Shown one piece after another: positions 37,113 through 45,155 of a DNA stretch of 64,000 bases (position 1 is its first letter; every line of letters starts with the position of its first letter). This DNA is from G963663495 sp963663495 (GTDB lineage: Bacteria; Bacteroidota; Rhodothermia; Rhodothermales; Bin80). Made by a program: the position numbers and the translations under genes. Under the pieces are notes generated by a model. It did no database searches and had not been told where the DNA came from. It saw nothing but the letters and a program-made list of their open reading frames with translations. The stretch lies in the NCBI GenBank assembly GCA_963663495.1, contig OY760427.1, forward strand, positions 620,001 to 684,000, written 5' to 3'.

Positions 37113-37173
37113 CCTCCGGGGAAACCCGGGGGCTACCGCGAGACCTTTTCGGAAACGTGGATGATCTCACTCA

Positions 37174-38033
37174 ATGTCTGACCCCATCCTCAAAATCAAC
37201 GTTGCAGCGTGGGTCAGAAGAGCCGCTCCTGACCCCATCGCCAGACGATAGAAATAGTGCTTAGCGCTATCGCAATGACAGCACCCCTGCATGGAAGCAT
37301 GTTTTTGAAGGGCGGTGTGCTCATGGTCCTGGCCTATGATAGTCCAAGGCAAACGGCCGACATTGATCTAACAACAACCCTTGAGTCCGAAGGCGATATC
37401 GGCAACAGGGTTCAGGAGCTACTGGATGCTGCGTTTCCGCGAGCCGCTGCTACGCTCGGGTATGCTGACCTCGTTGTTAAAACCCATTCGGTGAAGCCGC
37501 TACCCAAAAAGAGAGACTTGCCAGATGCGACATTTCCGGCCCTGAAACTCAAGATTGCTTCTGCCAAGCGAGCTACGTCACAGGAGAAGGCACTGGAGGC
37601 CGGCAAGGTCCCTGTAGCGATTGATGTTGACATCTCGTTCAATGAACGGTTACTGCAGATTCAGGTGCTGGAGCTGACCGGCTGTCAAGAGTTGTTCGCG
37701 TAAGGCCTTGTCGATCTCATTGCGGAGAAGTACCGTGCCATTCTTCGGCAAGTGCCCCGCAGGCGCAACCGGCGACAAGATATCTACGACCTGAACCGGT
37801 TGGTCGCACGCGAAGAGATTGACGAAGAGCTCAAAGCAGAAATTCTTACTGCCCTGAATGCGAAATGCCAGCAACGTGGGCTTGAGCCTTCGCGGGAATC
37901 TCTTGACAATCCAGAGATCAAAAGGCGTTCTGGCACTGACTGGCAATCAATGAAGCTGGAGTTAGGCGAGTTGCCGGATTTTGAGGCGTGTTTTTCGCGA
38001 GTTTCAGGATTCTACCGCCACCTACCATGGTGA
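37174..38033 (+). pseudogene. abiEii: AbiEii-type toxin (nucleotidyltransferase fold), inactivated
   Basis: Starts MSDPILKINVAAWVRRAAPDP at 37174, overlapping the antitoxin stop. A one-base shift in the CCCC run near 37233-37236 is needed to continue as HRQTIEIVLSAIAMTAPLHG. Then comes the nucleotidyltransferase core SMFLKGGVLMVLAY ... TADIDLTT (the GG and DxD motif) and PALKLKIASAKR. An in-frame TAA at 37701-37703 interrupts ELFA|GLVDLIAEKYRAILRQ, and the same frame then runs to 38033 (RRQDIYDLNRLV, ending YRHLPW). The toxin is thus broken by a shift and a nonsense codon. Family members transfer nucleotides to tRNA or other RNA and stop growth in phage-infected cells. Confidence 0.82.
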
Positions 38034-38325
38034 GTGTTTATTCCTGTGAAAGTGCGCACCGATTCCTATCCAAAGTGCGCAGTCTCAAGGGATGTAGGCA
38101 TAGTGCCCGAAAGGATGCAGGGATTCTTGCCCGATAGAGAACACGGCCACTGACCTTACGGGAGTCGTATACCCTTGTACCGGCTCCCCGCAAGTGCGGA
38201 AACTTCTGCCAAGCTCCTGATTCACTACTTCCGCTGCGCTTGTGTGAGCAGGGATCACCGAGTGCGGCAGCCCTGGGGCTCACTACTGCTTCGGTCGAGA
38301 CATTCCTTCCGATAACCTGGCGGCG

Positions 38326-39543
38326 CTATTCGTAGCGTAGTGCGTCAATCGGGTCTAGCCCCGCCGCTTTTTTTGCCGGATAAAAGCCGAAGAAAATCCC
38401 CACCGCAGCGGAGAAGGCAAGGGCAAGCACAACCGTTTCAGGTGAAATTGCCGTGTTCCATCCGGTAAGGCGTGCCACGAGCGTGGCACTGCCGATTCCG
38501 ATTCCCAATCCGATTAGCCCCCCTACTAGGCTCATTACGCTACTCTCAATCAGAAACTGTGTCATCACATCCATTCCTCTTGCTCCAATCGCCATGCGGA
38601 TTCCTATTTCTCGTGTCCGCTCTGTCACAGAAACCAGCATGATATTCATGATCCCGATGCCGCCGACCAGCAAGGAAATGCTAGCAATGGCAGCCAACAG
38701 CAGAGTCATGACTTCGGTAGTGCCTTGGGCTGCTTCTGCGAGGTCGGATTGGTTCCGGACAGTAAAGTCGTCCTCCTCCCATTGTGAGAGTGAATGGGAT
38801 TCGCGCATAATCGCGGATATCTCATCTTGTGCCTCCGCAATATCGGCATAGTTGTCGGTGCTGGCCAGAATCTGAAAGATTCGGCTCCATCCACTCAGCC
38901 GTGTTTGCACGGTCGTGTGCGGGGCAAGCAGAACATCATCCTGGTCCGTACCGGTAGCGGTTTGGCCTTTAGGTTCCAGGACCCCGAGGATGCGCACCGG
39001 TACATTCCGAACCTGCACTTGCAGGCCCGTCGGGTCTTCCCCGGGGAAGAGTCTTTCCGCAACCGTGTGACCCAGCACGACTACCTTTTTCATCTGACGC
39101 ACTTCGGAATGATCAAAGAAGCGGCCGTATTTCATGTCCCAGTCACGGATAATCTGGTAATCCGTGGACACGCCGTTGACGGTGGTATTCCAGTTACCTT
39201 GGCCGCCAATGACTTGTGTCCGGGTCCATACAACTGGTGTCACAGCGGTAATCAGAAGGCTTTCGCGCGCAATTTTTTCTGCGTCACGGACCGTAAGGCG
39301 GTTGTAACTTTGGGCGCCTCGGCTGACACCGCCTTGCGTGCTCGCTCCGGGTGTAATTACGATCATGTTGGTGCCCAGATTGTCAATCTGGGACTGAATT
39401 TGGGACTGTGCACCTTGACCGATCGCCACCATCACGATTACTGCACCCACCCCAATAATGATGCCGAGCATGGTCAGCAGTGTTCGCATCTTGTTGTCAA
39501 GGATGCTCTGTATTGCGACGGACACAAGGGTAGTGCTTCTCAT
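38326..39543 (-). CDS. MacB-like ABC transporter permease
   Basis: 405 residues from the ATG at 39543 (MRSTTLVSVAIQSIL); the longer open frame upstream overlaps the adaptor gene and is not used. One N-terminal membrane segment (MRTLLTMLGIIIGVGAVIVM), a large periplasmic MacB_PCD domain (about 45-265), then the FtsX domain with three membrane segments including VGGIGIMNIMLVSVTERTREIG and a final DPIDALRYE. No nucleotide-binding domain is fused, unlike E. coli MacB. It follows the MacA-like adaptor by 41 bases. No ATPase gene is present beside it, so the partner is elsewhere or lost. Confidence 0.88.
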   Translation of the reverse strand: MRSTTLVSVAIQSILDNKMRTLLTMLGIIIGVGAVIVMVAIGQGAQSQIQSQIDNLGTNMIVITPGASTQGGVSRGAQSYNRLTVRDAEKIARESLLITAVTPVVWTRTQVIGGQGNWNTTVNGVSTDYQIIRDWDMKYGRFFDHSEVRQMKKVVVLGHTVAERLFPGEDPTGLQVQVRNVPVRILGVLEPKGQTATGTDQDDVLLAPHTTVQTRLSGWSRIFQILASTDNYADIAEAQDEISAIMRESHSLSQWEEDDFTVRNQSDLAEAAQGTTEVMTLLLAAIASISLLVGGIGIMNIMLVSVTERTREIGIRMAIGARGMDVMTQFLIESSVMSLVGGLIGLGIGIGSATLVARLTGWNTAISPETVVLALAFSAAVGIFFGFYPAKKAAGLDPIDALRYE

Positions 39544-39584
39544 GGACCTGTCAGGTAAGAGGGAGTGTGTGTGCGGAAACGCTG

Positions 39585-40880
39585 TTAAAAGCCGCCGGGC
39601 CGAAACCGCCGCTGCTGGTTGTTCTGAAAGGGATTGAGGGAACCGCCTTCTTCCGTCTGCCTTACGCCGGCAATAATTTCCATGCCGGCCGTTAGTCCTC
39701 TCGCTTCTACTTCCGTCTGCTGGCCATCGGTGATGCCTGTTCGCGCCCGGCTCATGGAGAGGGTCCCATGGTCGTCCAGGTACCACAGCTGTGTAAACTC
39801 GCTGCTTCCGAAGGCACCGCTGCCCATAGCCATACCACCTCCGGCCTGGCCAAAGCCCTGCCCGCCAGGTCTGCCCTGCCACGGAGCTGCGCCTGCGTAG
39901 CGCCTAGCCGTAGAATCCTGTCTTCCACCGCTGCGTTGTTCCTGCATATAGGCAATCATGGCAGGCGTCGGTCTGAAACGCAGTGCGGCGTTGGGAATCT
40001 TCAATACATCGCTGACAGATTCAACGAGAAAATCAACCGTGGCGGTCATACCCGGAAGCAGGCGGCCGTCTTCGTTGCTCACGTCTACGACTACGGTGTA
40101 GTTGACCACGTTTTCCTGAGTGATGGACTGCAACCGAACTTGGCGCACTACCCCTTCGAACTGGTCTTCGTATGCTTGCACGGTGAAGCGTACTAGCTGA
40201 CCTTGTTCAATCAGTCCAATATCGCTTTCGTCCACGGCAGCAAGAATTTCCATCCTTGATAAGTCGTCGGCTATCAGGAATAGCAGCGGGGCTGAAAAAC
40301 TTGCCGCAACGGTCTGTCCTACATCCACATTCCTCTCAACCACGGTGCCGGAGATTGGAGCATGAATCGTGGCGTAGCTAAGATTCTGCCGGGCCCGATC
40401 CAAGCTGATTTGTGACGATTTGTCGGTTGCGTTAGCAATGTCAAGCTCGTAGCGCCCCTGGTTGTACTCTACTTCCGTTACAAACTGCTTTTCGTACAAG
40501 CTCCTGATCCGCTCAAACTCCCGCTCGGCCTGGCGCAGTTGGGCTTGGTTGCGCTCCATATTGGCCTCCGCATCTTCCACTGCACTTTCCAGCAACGTAG
40601 GATCAATGCGGGCCACAATCTGACCTTTCCGTACTTGGTCGTTGAAGTCCACGTAAATGTTCGATATGATCCCGGACACCTGTGTTCCGACCTCGACCGT
40701 GGTGACGGCGTCAAGCGTGCCGGTACTGGATACCACATACTCAATATCGCCTTGCTCCAGTGTAACAAATCTGTACGGGCTAGCAATCTCAGCGTCGCCG
40801 CGGCTAAATAACAGGATCGCGGCACCGGACAGCACCGGGATGGCCACGATCAATAGAATCCTTGTTACTGTTTTGTTCAT
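39585..40880 (-). CDS. MacA-like periplasmic adaptor of an efflux system
   Basis: A 431-residue membrane-fusion protein: N-terminal membrane anchor (RILLIVAIPVLSGAAILLF), lipoyl half-motifs (VEVGTQVSGIISNIYVDFND and ATIHAPISGTVVERNVDVG), an alpha-helical hairpin between them (about 100-170), a beta-barrel (QLVRFTVQAYEDQFEGVVRQV region) and a Gly/Gln/Arg-rich C-terminal insertion (about 315-360). It links an inner-membrane transporter to an outer-membrane channel. The start overlaps the preceding gene by ATGA. A glycine-rich insertion of this length is unusual for MacA. Confidence 0.9.
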   Translation of the reverse strand: MNKTVTRILLIVAIPVLSGAAILLFSRGDAEIASPYRFVTLEQGDIEYVVSSTGTLDAVTTVEVGTQVSGIISNIYVDFNDQVRKGQIVARIDPTLLESAVEDAEANMERNQAQLRQAEREFERIRSLYEKQFVTEVEYNQGRYELDIANATDKSSQISLDRARQNLSYATIHAPISGTVVERNVDVGQTVAASFSAPLLFLIADDLSRMEILAAVDESDIGLIEQGQLVRFTVQAYEDQFEGVVRQVRLQSITQENVVNYTVVVDVSNEDGRLLPGMTATVDFLVESVSDVLKIPNAALRFRPTPAMIAYMQEQRSGGRQDSTARRYAGAAPWQGRPGGQGFGQAGGGMAMGSGAFGSSEFTQLWYLDDHGTLSMSRARTGITDGQQTEVEARGLTAGMEIIAGVRQTEEGGSLNPFQNNQQRRFRPGGF

Positions 40881-41272
40881 TTGGATCGTTTAGATTTGCG
40901 ACCGGAGGATTTTCGTGACCGGTCTCGTTCGCGCCCTGCTTCGAGTCGTTCCAATTGGGCGGGAGTAAGCTGATTGCTGAGGTCGTCCATCATTGCGAGG
41001 CGTACCGACTCCAGGCTGTCTCCGCACATGCGACGAACCTCACGAAAACGCATTTCTGCCTTTTCGATGGTAGCACGCAATTCGACATCAAGCGAATCCT
41101 GGCTGGTTTTCAGTGCTCGAGCGAGGTACCTGGCGACGCCGCCGCGGTCCCGTACCTCTCTGATTTGCTCGGCCCGGCGGGCTTGCAACGCGCTCGTTCC
41201 GAGAGATCCGATAAGGATGCCTGCGATGAGTGTGCTGATTACGCCCAGGAGGACGGTAGCTCGGATGTTCAT
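40877..41272 (-). CDS. Membrane-anchored Spy/CpxP-like periplasmic protein
   Basis: 131 residues: an N-terminal membrane segment (VLLGVISTLIAGILIGSLG), a helical periplasmic part with LTPAQLERLEAGRERD, the LTxxQ motif of Spy/CpxP-like sensors, and a very basic tail (RSRKSSGRKSKRSK). It overlaps both neighbours by ATGA, so it is tightly coupled to the sigma operon. Probably a periplasmic stress sensor or chaperone; metal binding is not evident. Confidence 0.6.
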   Translation of the reverse strand: MNIRATVLLGVISTLIAGILIGSLGTSALQARRAEQIREVRDRGGVARYLARALKTSQDSLDVELRATIEKAEMRFREVRRMCGDSLESVRLAMMDDLSNQLTPAQLERLEAGRERDRSRKSSGRKSKRSK

Positions 41273-41682
41273 GGTTCCAGAAGGTCCGAAGGTTCCATTT
41301 CAATCGCGTAGGAGGCAGTCAGCGTGATAGGTTCCAGCCCGAGAATGCGTTCGATAGCCGTGCGTTGTGCTCCGTATGTATCCCAACGCGTGGCATTGTA
41401 TGTGGCAAGCACGCCAATGATCGCAAGGGCGGCTAACCCTGCCGGGCGTAACGTCTGCCATATATACTGCACCCGAGTGTCGGCTGCCTTTGCTACGGGC
41501 TTCAGGCGCCGTTGAATCCGCTCCACTAGAAAGGGCTTGACGGATTGGTCGCTCGCCTCCTGTACAGACGCTCTAAGGACGAAAGCAAGGTCTTGAATGG
41601 GGTGCCATTCCTCCTGAGTCTCTGGTCCAGGATGATCCGCACCGAAGACGGAGCGACGCCGTCTGAAGTTGCGTTTCTTCAT
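41269..41682 (-). CDS. Single-pass membrane protein, putative anti-sigma factor
   Basis: 137 residues with a basic cytoplasmic N-terminus (MKKRNFRRRRSVFG), about 90 cytoplasmic residues, one membrane segment (LRPAGLAALAIIGVLATY, about 80-97) and a short periplasmic tail. It starts 3 bases after the ECF sigma stop, the usual place of an anti-sigma factor. No zinc motif (HxxxCxxC) is seen, so the role is inferred from position and topology only. Confidence 0.5.
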   Translation of the reverse strand: MKKRNFRRRRSVFGADHPGPETQEEWHPIQDLAFVLRASVQEASDQSVKPFLVERIQRRLKPVAKAADTRVQYIWQTLRPAGLAALAIIGVLATYNATRWDTYGAQRTAIERILGLEPITLTASYAIEMEPSDLLEP

Positions 41683-41685
41683 GTG

Positions 41686-42243
41686 TCAGTTGATTTCCTC
41701 GTTCAGCACACCTTGTAACAATGTGCGGAGTTTCTGCGTGCCCCTGCTGAGGCGGGAGAGCACGGTGCCATACTTGATGCCGAGGGCAGCAGCCGTCTCA
41801 TCTGTCGAGAGTCCTTCCACTAGGCGGAGTGCGACCACGGCCCGGTATTTTGGTGCAAGCTGCGCGATGGCAGCGTGCACGAGTCGTGCACGGTCACTGA
41901 TTTCTATTTGCATGTCCAGAGGGCGGGAGCTGTCCGGCAATGTCGCAGGTGCATGGTCAACAAACCGCGCTCTCCACCGCTTCCTGCGCCGCAGTGCGTC
42001 CAAAGACTTGTTGATGGCGATGCGGTGCAGGTAGGTGCCGAAAGCGGAGGTGCCGCGGAATTTATTGAGCGATTCATAGCAGCGGACAAACGCATCCTGA
42101 ACAACATCGTCAACCTCCTGTCCGGGCCCGAGCATTGAGGTCACCACTCGTGCAATAGCGTCCTGGTGGAGGCGAACCAGCATGCCAAACGCACGCCGAT
42201 CGCCTCGTTGGGCACGCCGAACAAGCTCGTCCTCGTTGTGCAA
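41686..42243 (-). CDS. RNA polymerase ECF sigma factor
   Basis: 185 residues of the RpoE-like ECF class: region 2 (ELVRRAQRGDRRAFGMLVRLHQ, then VQDAFVRCYESLNKFRGTSAFGTYLHRIAINKSLD) and region 4 (IAQLAPKYRAVVALRLVEGLSTDETAAALGIKYGTVLSRLSRG, quoted in parts). First gene of an operon that continues through a putative anti-sigma factor, a Spy-like protein, a MacA-like adaptor and a MacB-like permease, all overlapping or a few bases apart. It probably senses envelope stress and controls its own operon. Confidence 0.9.
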   Translation of the reverse strand: MHNEDELVRRAQRGDRRAFGMLVRLHQDAIARVVTSMLGPGQEVDDVVQDAFVRCYESLNKFRGTSAFGTYLHRIAINKSLDALRRRKRWRARFVDHAPATLPDSSRPLDMQIEISDRARLVHAAIAQLAPKYRAVVALRLVEGLSTDETAAALGIKYGTVLSRLSRGTQKLRTLLQGVLNEEIN

Positions 42244-42298
42244 GCTCCGTCGTCGGGATTATCCGGCTTTTGATAAATATGCACGATTGCATTGTACA

Positions 42299-43002
42299 TC
42301 AGCGGCGATATCGCGGTGGTCGTCGCCGTCGCTCGTTGTCATCGTCCATTAAGCTACGTATTGCGGTATGAATCATAACTGTTTTTTCTCGGGCTTCCAC
42401 TCGTGTACTGTCGGCCTCGCTCGCCCACAGATCTCTTTGGGCCTTGCGAAGAGCAAGAATTTGTTGCCTTAATGTGTCCGCCCGCGCGTTGAGCGCTGCG
42501 TGCGCATCCATATCAAGTCCCAGCGCCCGCTGGCGGGCGGTGATTTCTTCCGAATGTGTCATCTGCTCTCGGGTACGCGCCGTGGCCATGCCGCCGTACT
42601 TTCGTTCAGTCCGAGAGTGATGATTATTGCGGTACCGGGATCGGCCTCGGACCTGCCTGCGTTTCTTCCTTCGCGTCCAGTGCTGACGGACGCCTCTTCG
42701 CGCCCCTCTGATGTCCGTAAGAATCAGTGCCATTTCCTCGTTCGAGAGGGCCGCCTGGAGAGCGGCCGCTGCTTTCCAAGTTCCGCCCGGCGTTGCGAGG
42801 GAATCAGCATGCAGTACATGCCACAGATCTTCTGCAGGAGCCTCCATATGTCGCAGGATCTGGTCCGCCACCGTGGGCGTGTTAACGACGGAGCTTCCTG
42901 CGCCCCGGCAGGTGGTAGAACGAGCGTGTTCAGGCCCATAAGCAGGGTTGCAAGAGCCCACCAACGGCTGGCAGCAGGTGATGTGCTTGGGTTCCAGGTC
43001 AT
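42299..43002 (-). pseudogene. Secreted Spy-like helical protein with a frameshift
   Basis: The frame from the ATG at 43002 gives a signal peptide (WWALATLLMGLNTLVLPPAGAQ) and then loses sense. The neighbouring frame, from about 42895 to 42299, gives a helical protein: NTPTVADQILRHMEAP, LSNEEMALILTDIRG, a basic stretch, ALNARADTLRQQILALRKAQ, and an Arg-rich end. A one-base indel near 42890-42900 joins them. Composition and the basic tail resemble the adjacent Spy-like proteins. It may be a true pseudogene or a sequencing error. Confidence 0.55.
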
Positions 43003-43016
43003 GATAGCACCTTAGT

Positions 43017-43412
43017 TTAGTTTCTGCGCCGCCATCGTCGGCGATCTGCGAGTATTGCCTCATATCGCTCCATCTGCGCTTCGCTTAGTAGCGGGGTAAG
43101 TCTAGCCTTCGTAGAATCGCCTACGGCACGCATACGCTCCGTTCTCGGTCGTCCACGTTGACGCTCGCCGGCTGCGTTGATGAATTCCCTAATGAGAGCT
43201 AGCATCTCGTCATTGCCTGCGTCCAAGACGCTGCGCACTGCCGCAATCTGATTCTCGTCAAGTTGCAGCAACTGCATCGTTTCCTCCAACTGTTCGGCCA
43301 ATATCGCGGCCCGTTGTTCGGGTCCCTGCCGCTGCCTCTGGGCCATCACAGGTGCAGCCAGCAGGCAGGCTAACAGGAGAAAGGGGATGGCGGTCCTGCA
43401 ATCTATTGACAT
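43017..43412 (-). CDS. Secreted Spy/CpxP-like protein
   Basis: 131 residues from the ATG at 43412 (MSIDCRTAIPF; a longer frame starting with TTG is not needed). Signal peptide ending APVMAQ, then a helical body EQRAAILAEQLEETMQLLQLDENQIAAVRSVLD with an LLSEAQMERYEAI motif near the C-terminus, matching the repeated LTxxQ-like pattern of Spy/CpxP. Periplasmic. It lies upstream of, and in line with, the sigma operon and another Spy-like gene 15 bases on, so these may form one stress regulon. Confidence 0.65.
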   Translation of the reverse strand: MSIDCRTAIPFLLLACLLAAPVMAQRQRQGPEQRAAILAEQLEETMQLLQLDENQIAAVRSVLDAGNDEMLALIREFINAAGERQRGRPRTERMRAVGDSTKARLTPLLSEAQMERYEAILADRRRWRRRN

Positions 43413-43549
43413 ATCAGTTGTGGTGCGGTCCTTAAATCCGAGTGCGCCTATTTGACGATTCGAACAAAAAATGTATTCCATTGTGCCAATTATAACTTGG
43501 ATCCGAGGACTGTCGTACCTTTTGCCCTGCAACCAGCGTCAGCGGAAAG

Positions 43550-44743
43550 ATGGCAAACAAGGGAACGATTGGTATTTTGACCGGGGGTGGAGATGTCCCC
43601 GGCCTTAACCCCGCCATTCGGGCGGTAACTATTCGGGCAATTCGTGAAGGATACCGGGTTATCGGCATCCGGAGGGGGTGGGCTGGGCTTGTGGAGATGG
43701 TCCCCGACTGGGACGCGGACAACAGCCTTAATTTTCAAGTGCTATCTGAGAGTGTTGTCGACCCGTTGGGTCGTACAGGCGGCACCTTTCTGCATAGCTC
43801 TCGGACCCGTCCGAGCCATCTTCCGCGCACCAACTTGCCGGATATGCTTAAGGATGTGTACACGGATGACATCAATGACGTAACCCCGTCGGTAATGGGT
43901 AATATTGAGTTTTTGGGTCTGGATTACCTGATACCTATTGGTGGCGATGACACGCTCAGCTATGGCTATCGGCTCCATAAGGAAGGCGTTGATGTGGTGG
44001 CTATTCCGAAGACGATGGATAATGATGTGCCCGGGACGGATTACTGCATTGGTTTCGGAACATGTGTTTCCCGTACGATTGAGTTATCCAACACGTTGCG
44101 TACTTCGGCCGGCTCTCACGAGCGGTTTCTTGTTATTGAGGTTTTCGGGCGTTATGCGGGGTATTCAGCGTTGCTCCCCGCCATGGCCGGAGCGTCTGAT
44201 CGCTGTGTTATCCCGGAGGTGGACTTTGATATGGACCTGCTCACGGAGCTGCTCATCTACGATTGGCACCGCAATAGGAGCAACTACTCTGTTGTACTTG
44301 TTTCGGAGGGAGCTAAGATCAAGGGTGACACTGACATGTCGTTCGCAGGAGGGGAGAAGGATCAGTACGGCCATGCCAAGTTGGGCGGGATTGGAGATCG
44401 TGTAGGCGCGGCATTGAAGAATCGTTCATCGCACTACAACAACGGTAGACGAATCAATGTAGTGAATCAGCGGCTCGGTTATCTGGTCCGGTGCGGCGCG
44501 CCGGACGCGCTTGACAGTGTGGTTCCCATGGCGTTCGGGAACTTGGCCTTGGACCTGATATTGGAAGGAACATCGGGGAAGCTGGTCAACATCAGGAACG
44601 GGGTGTACGGAAGTACATCTCTTGAGGCGATAAATCGGCCTCACAAGACGATAGATGTGGAAAAGTATTACAACGTGGAACGTCTCCGTCCCAATTACAC
44701 GACTTTTGATGGCGCACCGTTATTCATCATGACGGCAGATTAG
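43550..44743 (+). CDS. 6-phosphofructokinase, diphosphate-dependent type
   Basis: 397 residues of the PFK-A superfamily. Motifs: GILTGGGDVPGLNPAIR near the start, GGDDT at 131-135, PKTMDND around Lys154, GRYAGYSALLPAMAG, and the C-terminal QRLGYLVRCGAPDA. Asp in GGDDT and Lys in PKTMDND are the residues known to favour diphosphate over ATP (ATP enzymes have Gly at both). It interconverts fructose 6-phosphate and fructose 1,6-bisphosphate in glycolysis/gluconeogenesis, reversibly if diphosphate-linked. It stands alone, divergent from the sigma operon cluster. Confidence 0.88.
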   Translation: MANKGTIGILTGGGDVPGLNPAIRAVTIRAIREGYRVIGIRRGWAGLVEMVPDWDADNSLNFQVLSESVVDPLGRTGGTFLHSSRTRPSHLPRTNLPDMLKDVYTDDINDVTPSVMGNIEFLGLDYLIPIGGDDTLSYGYRLHKEGVDVVAIPKTMDNDVPGTDYCIGFGTCVSRTIELSNTLRTSAGSHERFLVIEVFGRYAGYSALLPAMAGASDRCVIPEVDFDMDLLTELLIYDWHRNRSNYSVVLVSEGAKIKGDTDMSFAGGEKDQYGHAKLGGIGDRVGAALKNRSSHYNNGRRINVVNQRLGYLVRCGAPDALDSVVPMAFGNLALDLILEGTSGKLVNIRNGVYGSTSLEAINRPHKTIDVEKYYNVERLRPNYTTFDGAPLFIMTAD

Positions 44744-45123
44744 CCTAATTGCTCTTCGCAAACCGTTGAGCAAACATGAGACCGAACATGATCTGTCGGA
44801 TATTGTAGGCAGGCGATCCCGACAGGGGAAGGACCAAGACACATCCCATGGCATTCTGATGTACGGTGAGCACACTCTGTTTTTTTGTGCGGGGTATGCA
44901 TTGAGCCACCACTGGTACCCGTGCATGCCAGGACCAATGGGTCTGGAAGTCGGCTTTGTTTCCGGCATGTGGACCATACCCCACCATCGCCGGCGAATTT
45001 TGCCATTGGCGTCGCTGGCTCTATGAATTAGAATTCTTGCAAGTTGGCAGGTTGCAGAGATCATTCAGTACGGAACCTTCAGAACACAACTAGAACACAA
45101 CTGCTGTGGGATTCTGCATTGTG
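44744..45123. other. Intergenic region
   Basis: About 380 bases after the phosphofructokinase. Overlapping frames on both strands lack recognisable domains. Its right edge is the old 3' end of a TnpB relic later split by the composite transposon. Confidence 0.35.
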
Positions 45124-45155
45124 ATCATGCTTGACATGGGTGCAGTGTAAAGTTA

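Larger units (their letters stand above)
34361..37142 (+). mobile_element. ORF-less group II intron, split by IS66
   Basis: Begins GTACG (consensus GTGYG) directly after codon 287 of the antitoxin gene. Domain V is at 34996-35027: GAGCCGGATGCG ... TCCGGATC forms the conserved hairpin. Domain VI is interrupted by IS66; removing IS66 and one target copy restores a stem capped by GAAA (CCTCCGGG-GAAA-CCCGGGGG) with a single A bulged near 37135, 7-8 bases from the inferred 3' splice site. A candidate EBS1 (CGGTGCG, 34547-34553) pairs over 7 bases with IBS1 (CGCACCG, 34354-34360) ending exactly at the splice site. Intron length without IS66 is about 706 bases, with no reverse transcriptase. The 3' boundary is uncertain by a few bases. 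Confidence 0.75.
33500..37181 (+). pseudogene. abiEi: AbiEi-type antitoxin gene split by a group II intron
   Basis: Exon 1 (33500-34360, 287 codons) encodes an AbiEi-like protein: an N-terminal winged-helix (ITPFDFFQIVWRMYRES, SLRHAGLIRQDRDYGDRAI), the core MVDPTCYISHLSAMQRWGLTDRSP typical of AbiEi, and SKTAGVFLRSRGSDARLSTIGQTFLDML. Coding stops at KLDPSKDFAP. After the intron and IS66, 37143-37181 supplies TFSETWMISLNV and a stop, which is how AbiEi proteins normally end; the joined product would be 299 residues. The stop overlaps the toxin start (ATGTCTGA). Without splicing, translation runs about 220 nonsense residues into the intron. Antitoxin and autorepressor of a type IV toxin-antitoxin/abortive-infection system. 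Confidence 0.8.
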
